A stretch of DNA of 64,000 nt, taken from contig CM046442.1 in NCBI GenBank assembly GCA_025506515.1, positions 8,492,596 through 8,556,595 of the forward strand, written 5' to 3'. Under the pieces are notes generated by a model. That model did not search any database. It saw only the letters and a program-made list of their open reading frames with translations, and was not told where the DNA came from. The DNA is from Flaveria trinervia. Lineage: Eukaryota > Streptophyta > Magnoliopsida > Asterales > Asteraceae. Both the position numbers and the translations under genes were made by a program. Shown here one piece after another: positions 56,842 to 64,000 of this stretch. The first letter of the stretch is position 1; each line of letters begins with the position of its first letter.

Positions 56842-58957
56842 TGTAAGGTCTCGATCCCGGAAACCTTACAGTTGGTCATTCATAGGAATTAAAACATTAA
56901 TCATTACAAATAAACGAGCTTATGCAGCGGAATATGTTTATCAAAAGCCATTCATTTCATTTAACCCCTGTTGTTGAGCAATACATCATCGTTTAACTGA
57001 TTGCAAAAGAATTATTTATATGCATTACAAAACAACAGCAACATAGAATACGAATGGATGTCAGTCTTTCCCTTGCCGAGTAGCTTCACTCTTGTGCCAT
57101 TCTCAGCAATGATTACCTGCCAACTGAAAATGTATAAAAGTCAGCGTTTCTAAGTGAGCTCTAGTTCTAAAGTAATAAAATACTTTCTATATGTTGTATA
57201 AGAAAATACTCTTTTCTGTAAAATACAACTCTGTACTGTATATGCGAGCACGCATCAACTATATGAACAAATAATGTTCGATCTCTGTACTGTATGCCTT
57301 GTCTGTAAACTTTAGCTTTATGTTTCACTTTCTGTATGGACCAGTGAGCAGTACCCCAACTATATGCGCCATGGAAAACGGGTGATAGGCCATCTATATC
57401 CCTCGAAAGGGTCAACTGTATCCCTCGAAAGGGTCAACTGTATCCCTCGAAAGGGTCAACTATATCCCCCGAAAGGGTAACTGTATCCCTCAAAAGGGTC
57501 AACTGTATCCCCCGAAAGAGTAACTGTATCCCCCGAAAGGGTCTGTGTACTATGTACAAGGCCGACCCAATCACCCAGGACACGCTACAAAGGTCCTGCC
57601 AATCTCAATTGATTGACCCTGTGTGCATAAAAGGGTAGCTAACCCGCAGCACAGTTGAGCTAACGACAACACGGTCGTGTCCCTCCTGTAAGCTTGCAAG
57701 ACTTGTTAACATTTTATTAACGTTCCTCTTCTTTCTTTATTGCTCTTTCACTTTATTATTACGAAATACTTTACGTTACGATAATAACATACCACGTAAA
57801 GTCACATACTATGGGTATTAATAATAAAATCATAATCAATCATATCATGCATGAAACAACATCATTAATAAGCCCTTAGTCAACCTCGGTCAAATCCCTA
57901 AAGCACAGACTCCCAGAAAATTCTGTAAAAATTTCTAAGTCTTAGACGCATGGGAACTATTTGGGCGCATGAGCCCTATTTGGGCGTTTCATCACTATTT
58001 AGGTGCATCAGCCTAACACTTAAACATTTTCACTTTAGGCGCATGAACTCATTCAGGCGCATAGGCACTATTGGTGCGTATGAAAACTTAGGCACATGGG
58101 CCACTTGGGTGTATGGGCACAGTTGGGGTGCATGGCCCTACACTTAGTCGTCCGACTATTATTTTCTAGGCGCATGGACAAATGTTCAAGCGCATGGGCT
58201 GTACTTTATCATTTCTAAGGTAATCTTAGGTGAATGGATTACTGTTTGGGTGCATGGATCACACTTAGTTCTTACTATGGCATTTTCAGGCGCATGACCC
58301 TTATTTAGGCACATGGACCTTCTGTACTATATATTTCCAGTATGTTTCAACCCAAATCATCGAATCTGTCTGTTCTAAGCTTAATGTGGCTATTCTAACA
58401 TGATAACCTATAAGCATACAAGAATCACATTCATTCATGCACAATGCACACGGGTAAACATACATGAACTTTATAAAACCATTTTAATACAATTTCAGCC
58501 CCAAAGATCATTTAAAACAAGTAAAACCGGGGTCTAGAACTCACCCGATGCAACTTGGGTGTTTCTTCCTTTGAACCCGCTTGCAAAGAGTTCCAAAACA
58601 CCTAAAATCAACACCATACGCACACACCCGAACACAACACAAGCACATAAGCACAAGAGCACATAACCGGGATAAAACCCGTCATAAACACATAAAAACA
58701 GCGAATTCTTACCTTGAATTCGTCCACTTCTTCTTCTTGTTCTGAAAACCGAGAGTTCTCTGCTCTCTCTCTCTCTCTCTCTAAAAAAACGAAGAAGATG
58801 GTGATGTGAAAAGAGGGTGGGTGGCCATGCCCACCTTTTACACCAACTTTCAAAGATATTTGTCCTTTGGACACTTTTGGTCCCTCCACTTGGACATTAT
58901 TACTTTTCTTTCTTTTTATTCTTTATATCTTGCTTTTTAAGATAACCAGGTGTTACA
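56842..58957 (-). mobile_element. Solo LTR, family A (copy A5), minus strand
   Basis: 2116 bp between TGTAAGGTCTCGATCCC and AACCAGGTGTTACA, with the perfect target duplication AATTA at 56837-56841 and 58958-58962. Seven units of the 22-bp repeat (57389-57545) and a CATGCGCC array (57935-58315). The hairpin at the promoter is kept except for one base. Confidence 0.93.
57389..57545. repeat. 22-bp tandem repeat, seven units
   Basis: Same unit as at 31540 and 43390, with several units changed to CCCCCGAAAG and two lacking a base. Confidence 0.88.
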
Positions 58958-59163
58958 AATTAGTTCAATTAATCCTATGTTAACCTTTGAATTGACTTAT
59001 AACTTTGGATAAAACTTCTTCAACTGGTATTTGATCTCAAACATTTCAAATTAAGCTCATATTCGATCAATCCAATCCATCATCATTTCAAAATCAAATT
59101 TGAAGCTTGAAAAGTCTTCCAAATCACTTTAAGTTCAATTCAAATCGATTTAGAGTACACCTT

Positions 59164-59175
59164 GCTCTGATACCA
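59164..59175 (-). other. Primer-binding site of family D (complement)
   Basis: GCTCTGATACCA two bases before the inverted LTR, the initiator Met primer again. Confidence 0.85.
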
Positions 59176-59177
59176 AT

Positions 59178-59670
59178 TGTAAATATCGTGAAATTCCAGT
59201 AAGATTGATCTCATGAATTGTAAAGTCATTATCACGATTGATTCCACATATGTTGCACTTGATATTCAAATTAAAACGGATGTGTGCGTGTGTAATATCA
59301 ACGAACTTTAAACAAACTCAATCGAATATTATTAATCAAAGGATTCAATACCAAAGGAGTTTACATCGTTAAGCTCGATCCACCCGAGGTGAGCTCCCCT
59401 CGAGCGACCTATCACACACCTCTCTACTCTATCACTCTCAGAGCACTTTTACAAATGAGCACACATAATGAAATACAAAGGAGAAACATTTATATATACT
59501 ATCCAGATGTTTTCACGCGAGAACATTAAGTTCTCGCGCAACAACTCTAAGTTTACGTGCGATGATATTTTATCCATCATCTTGGAGTTCTCGCTTCCTT
59601 GTACTTATCACGCGATTTGAGTTTTTTCTTTTCACTTGATATTGTAATCCATAAATGCTAGGTCCTAACA
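59178..59670 (-). mobile_element. LTR of copia family D (first copy)
   Basis: 493 bp from TGTAAATATCGTG to AGGTCCTAACA. A primer site lies on its left and a polypurine-like complement (TTCCCCCTATGG) on its right, so the LTR is shared by two element units. Its right half has CG-rich palindromic words (TTCACGCGAGAAC, GTTCTCGCGCAAC). Its first 41 bp are absent from the second copy. Confidence 0.75.
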
Positions 59671-60811
59671 ATTTCCCCCTATGGATTATGAGTTCAAGCT
59701 ATGTTTGACTTCAGTCACTCATCTTCAAGAATTATCCGATAACCATGTATCTGTCATATCAGTCTTCCCCCTTAGCTTTAACCTCTTCCTAATGTATAGC
59801 TAATAAAGGATATCATGTTTGAATCAATAGATTACATACAACTTAAGATGTGTTAGGCATATAACCGAGGAATCCAACTTCCATTTTGGATTCCCGAAGA
59901 ACATGATTCTTCAATCTGATGACAAGATTCTGTGACGACGAACTAGATCATCTAAAGTATACTTCCCCCTAAGTAAGATGTAAGAAGTCCATATTTTCAG
60001 AACAAGAATGCCAAACAATCTTTATTCTTTACTTAATCAACCCGTTCGATCATTATCCCTATCAGTAAGATAAGATAAGATAAGCACAAATTATCAAGTT
60101 TCAATTCACAAATGACCCGAATCAAATGGTGTAGATATAAAATCTTGACTTGATCAAAAATCACAAAAAAACCCTTGTTTAAGTAACATGGTGAAGTTCT
60201 TGCATGAGAAAATTTACGTAGATGACGGAACTGCTGCGAAGATTTTGCATAAACTTTTCTCATAAAAAGTTCTCACATGAAAACATTTCATGAAAAGTTC
60301 TCGCATGAAAGTTCTCTCATGAAAATTCTCGCATGAAAGTTCTCGCATGAAAGTTCTCGCATGAAAGTTCTCGCATGAAAGTTCTCGCATGAAAGTTCTC
60401 GCATGAAAGTTCTCGCATGAAAGTTCTCGCATGAAAGTTCTCGCATGAAAGTTCTCGCATGAAAGTTTTCACATGAAAAGTTTTCTCATGAAAAAGTTTT
60501 TGCAAAATATGGTTATTATTGCCAAATTCTCGAACGATGCAATTACTCCTGCAAAAACTTCAACCAAAATCAACTTATATGATTTTGAATCACTGCTATG
60601 GTTCGAGATCATTGTTTTCCACCAAAAGTTGAAGATACCGAGCGTAATGATGTAACAAAGCCGTGTTCGTGTGTGTTCACCCTTGGTTTCACCTTCTTCT
60701 CCTTCGAAATGGGCCCAAGCTCGACCTAAACCTTTAGATCTTCAACCTCTATGTTTAATGTCTTAATAGATGATTACGAAATGAAAATCCATGTATCAAA
60801 GGCAATACCTT
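59671..60811 (-). mobile_element. Short non-coding internal unit of family D
   Basis: This 1.1-kb interior between two LTRs has a primer site at its right end and a polypurine-like tract at its left, but no recognisable gene. It looks like a non-autonomous internal region. It holds the 14-bp repeat array at 60260-60490. Confidence 0.5.
60260..60490. repeat. 14-bp tandem array GTTCTCGCATGAAA
   Basis: About a dozen and a half units, the central ones identical, decay at both ends to TTCTCACATGAAAA and TTTTCTCATGAAA. Open frames on the minus strand with a 14-residue period are products of the repeat and not a gene. Confidence 0.9.
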
Positions 60812-60825
60812 GCTCTGATATCAAA

Positions 60826-61276
60826 TGTAAAGTCTTTATCACGATCGATTCCACATAGTTGCACTTGATATTAATATTAAGATGGATGTGTGCGTGTGTG
60901 ATATCAACAAACTTTAAACAAACTTAATCGAATATTATTAATCAAAGGATTACAATATCAAAGGAGTTTACATAGTTTAAGCTTCATCCACCCGAGGTGA
61001 GCTCTCTTCAGGCGGCCTATCACACACCTCTCTGCTCTATCACTCTCAGAGCACTTTTACAAATAAACACACATAATAAAATACAAAGGAGAAACATCGA
61101 TATATACTATCTAGATGTTCTCGCGCGAGAACATTTAGTTCTCACGTGACAACTTCAAGTTATCGCACGATGAGATTTTTATCCATCATCTTGGAGTTCT
61201 CGCTTCCTTGTTATCTTTCATGATTTGATTTTTTGTTTTTCATTTGATATTGTAATCCATAAAGGCTAGGTCCTTA
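60826..61276 (-). mobile_element. LTR of copia family D (second copy)
   Basis: It matches the first copy from TGTAAAGTC onward and stops at GCTAGGTCCTTA, lacking the last bases. The primer site complement GCTCTGATATCA (one change) is at 60812-60823. It carries the perfect palindrome GTTCTCGCGCGAGAAC at about 61117-61132. Confidence 0.75.
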
Positions 61277-61299
61277 TATGAATGAAACACAGAATGATA

Positions 61300-62340
61300 G
61301 AGACACATATATAAGGATGAACAGGAAGAAAGAGATGAAGTAGTAACACAATCACAATCTAAATAACTTTGATTGTATTTCACTCTGACAACTTCAAGTA
61401 CAAAAGGATATTTCTAAGTGTTATCAACAAATGAATAACAAAATTCTACTTATATTAAAACCAAAAAGTCTTAGCACGAGAACTAGCTTCTTGTGCGGAT
61501 TGTTGATCTTCAATATTTTGTTTTGATATCCTGAGCCTTTAGGTTCAAATCCCTACAAGTGGCTGCCATCAAAAGGAGTTGATCATCATTTGCCTCTACA
61601 TGTTCTTGGTTTTCTTCATTGTCAGCCACGTTTGCTTGATCTTCATTATTGCACTAATAATTTTTTTTAAGTGGCCAATTTTTTGCAATAATCACACTTT
61701 GGAACCTTACTCTTATCAAGTCCATCTTATCCATGACCACCTCCTCTCCCTCATAAAGATGCAATACCATAACCTCTACGGCTCAACCACGTGCTGATTT
61801 TTGTTTTTGAAACACTTGCAAGGCTCACTCCTCTTGACAGGCAGTTTACTTGATAAGATTCAAGAGAGATTCTAATTTTCATTATATCTTCTTGAAACTA
61901 CAAGAGTCCCATGAGCTTGACCGGTGTAATGTCGAAAGATTGTAAACCACCTCAATAGATGGTACTATATATTGAACCTAAAAGACAAGCTTTTTAGTAT
62001 TTTTCAACTACCTTTTGATCGGTAAGTTCTTCACCATATGATCTCTCACAATTTCTTCATCCTTTATGTTAAGATTCTTAAATCCATGATGTAGCCCTTG
62101 AAATTTGACAGATTGGAATTAGGAATCACCTTGGAATTCCACTCCCAGCGTATCCCAAGTCTCCTAAGCTGAGCCAGCAACAACAATCCAGGAGAAGAGG
62201 TAACCTTGGACCCCTTGTTGAATGAGATACATTACTTGGGCATCTTTTTTCATCACTTTTTGATTGTTAGGGACACCATCACCCGTGATTGTTACACCTA
62301 TACAAAATTACCAAATATTTGCGGACGATCATGTTCATAT
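61300..62340 (-). pseudogene. Decayed copia gag
   Basis: On the minus strand, in several frames with stops, pieces such as DAQVMYLIQQGVQGYL near 62190-62240, a WDTLGVEFQG stretch near 62130, a CDYCKKLGH-like degenerate zinc knuckle near 61670 and an acidic ENQEHVEANDDQ tail near 61590 follow gag order. No LTR of its own is visible. Confidence 0.6.
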
Positions 62341-62439
62341 GCATGCTCTAGTGTTCATACCTCTCCCCTTTGGAAATAAACAAAAAAAGAGAGCGGTTGA
62401 ACCGCAAGGGGATAGTGGTATCAATCTACCATGAATGCA

Positions 62440-62447
62440 GCTAACAA

Positions 62448-62488
<41 letters not shown>

Positions 62489-62538
62489 GTATATATATAT
62501 GTATATATATATATGTATATATATATATACATATATAT

Positions 62539-62569
<31 letters not shown>

Positions 62570-62587
62570 TATATATATATACATATA
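62440..62587. repeat. AT microsatellite
   Basis: (TA)n interspersed with GTATATA steps; the target of the next LTR. Confidence 0.95.
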
Positions 62588-63285
62588 TGTTAGGACCTGG
62601 TATTTGACCGAAATACCTAGAGATTAACGTGTAAACCAGATCAAATAGTGCGGAATCCTATTTGATTGGCGATCCAATCAGTGAGAACACACGAAGAATC
62701 AATCAAGAATTGAAACTAACGTTAGAAATCGATTGGGAATCGATCTAATGTGTTCTATGAACTTGGAGAACGAATTGAGAGGTTTCTGGACGGCTAGGGT
62801 ATGTCTGGAATCGTAATTAATCGAGAGTTCTTCTTTTTCACGAATTGAGTTGTATTTATAGGTTGGTATTATTCAATCGTGCGACTGAACCATTAGTCGT
62901 GCGATTGAACCATGCGGTTGATTCATTCGTACGACTGAGTGTTCAGTCGTGCGACTGAGCCAATCTTATGTTACAATCGTACGACTGATCCAGTCTCCTG
63001 GTTCAGTCGTGCGACTGAGTCAAGCGTGTGAAGTTATTCATGCGTATGGTTCATTCGCATGAGCCATTCGCATGAGAACTTCATTCTGTTAAGTTTGAAT
63101 GTATTAATTAATAAACATTATATGTAATCATTCAAGCAATCACTAACCTAATTAACCAATTCAATGTCGACACATTAATGAAACATTAAACATTATAACT
63201 AACAAACTATCAATATCACTTCATTAATCATACCAAACAAGATCTATTACATCACATATCATGATCTAGGACATACATGTATCAA

Positions 63286-63287
<2 letters not shown>
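62588..63287 (-). mobile_element. Solo Sirevirus-type LTR, minus strand
   Basis: 700 bp from TGTTAGGACCTGG to CATGTATCAACA, related to but diverged from the LTR at 10712. It has the motif array (62870-63080) and a TATAAATA box on the minus strand near 62850. The flanks ATATA fit a target duplication but lie in a TA microsatellite, so they prove little. Confidence 0.8.
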
Positions 63288-63318
<31 letters not shown>

Positions 63319-63351
63319 CATATACATATATATATATATATATATATGTAT

Positions 63352-63857
63352 AGGGGAGGGTTCAAATAAGAACCATATTTTGTTGTTAGAACTTTACGAA
63401 CCAATCTCAGTCACTCATTTTTTATCACATGCAAATCACATGCCATTTCCCCTCTTTTTTTTAAACGTTCGTAACTTTTTTTCACGACATCATTTTTTCA
63501 AAAAAAATTCACCATAAAATTCAATATTTTTTTATCTTTCCAATGCCTACCATATTGATATATTTTTCTAAAAAAATTATACATCTGTTGTTTACATATG
63601 TGTAAATCAAGTTATACACATGTGTAGTACTCGATTTACACATGTGTAAAACGAAAAAAAATTTATATTTTATATTTTTTTATGAAAGAGGGAAAGTTGG
63701 GGAACATTTTTGTGTTTTTATTTTTATGTTATTTTTTGATTTATAAAATTTTTAAATATGTTTTTGTTAATTTCAATTTTGCTATTGAGAACTACTGGTT
63801 GAGATTGGTTCCTAGAGTTCTCACAAAAAAAACTAGTTCTCATTTGATCCCTCCCCT
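63352..63857. mobile_element. 506-bp MITE-like element with ~57-bp inverted repeats
   Basis: The left end AGGGGAGGGTTCAAATAAGA and the right end, read as complement, AGGGGAGGGATCAAATGAGA are inverted repeats that stay alignable for about 57 bp, to GAACCAATCTCA. It has no open frame. Inside are palindromes of the form TTTACACATGTGTAAA (63595-63650). It sits in TA repeats, so the target duplication (perhaps TA) cannot be read. The family is not one I can name. Confidence 0.7.
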
Positions 63858-63867
63858 ATATGTATAT

Positions 63868-63901
<34 letters not shown>

Positions 63902-63960
63902 ATGTATATGTATATATATATGTATGTGTATATATATATATATATGTATATGTATATATC

Positions 63961-63994
<34 letters not shown>

Positions 63995-64000
63995 TGTATG
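63858..64000. repeat. AT microsatellite at the window end
   Basis: (TA)n with GTATATA steps, running past the window. Confidence 0.95.

Noticed and set aside
60296..60470. CRISPR-like array
   Set aside because: The units are contiguous 14-bp repeats without spacers, in a plant retrotransposon. The dispersed motif arrays also lack constant repeats and spacer lengths.
60214..60505. Minus-strand frames with a 14-residue repeat (MRELSCENFHARTF)
   Set aside because: A 14-bp unit read in three frames gives a 14-residue period. No start context or relatives support a gene.

Overview
This window looks like intergenic DNA from a large, repeat-rich plant nuclear genome. The order of the retrotransposon genes, the initiator-Met tRNA primer sites and the extra env-like gene of the copia element all point to a flowering plant. 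The aster family (Asteraceae) is my best guess, from the env-like gene as I remember the family. Almost everything here is LTR retrotransposon, inserted in layers. The only host-gene-like locus I can defend is a small two-exon secreted glycine-rich-protein-like gene at 47162-47588 (minus), and it carries a one-base frameshift. I found no rRNA, tRNA or CRISPR locus.

Layout. 1-1894 is the right part of an LTR (family C). It abuts a 1.5-kb simple-sequence block (1895-3384) made almost entirely of alternating pyrimidine-purine steps. 3385-6008 is AT-rich with a decayed LTR relative. 6014-8054 is a family A solo LTR with a perfect 5-bp target duplication. 8060-10706 is AT-rich, with a degenerate ~170-bp tandem repeat and faint exon-like pieces. 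10707-26299 is one Sirevirus-like Ty1/copia insertion bounded by the duplication GCCTA. It has LTRs, a long gag with two zinc knuckles, a broken pol, an env-like gene with what looks like its own promoter and leader intron, and a rearranged right half with LTRs head to head. 26300-28205 is AT-rich with a duplicated MITE relative.

28211-45742 is a Ty3/gypsy nest. The outer family B element kept only gag, which is fused in frame to the last codons of pol. Its 3' LTR is split by a 9.3-kb family A element (minus strand, decayed gag-pol). Its 5' LTR contains a 2.4-kb near copy of the 3' LTR, including a piece of the inserted A element. 45743-50994 is AT-rich with the GRP-like gene and microsatellites. 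50995-61276 is the carcass of another copia element (family D, minus strand), interrupted by three solo LTRs (A, B, A), each with a perfect target duplication. 61300-62340 is another decayed copia gag. The end holds AT microsatellites, a solo Sirevirus-type LTR (minus) and a 506-bp MITE with ~57-bp inverted repeats.

The most unusual theme is shared by at least five LTR families. Each carries an array of short CpG-containing motifs built on CATGCG/CGCATG/CGCACG cores, as dozens of degenerate copies. In the Sirevirus LTR the array lies just upstream of the TATA box. In the gypsy families it lies inside a predicted intron of the leader RNA. Families A and B share both LTR ends but carry different array motifs. 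Family A LTRs also carry a TATA-like box followed by a perfect hairpin, two predicted leader introns, and a 22-bp tandem repeat whose unit folds as a small hairpin with a TTCG loop.
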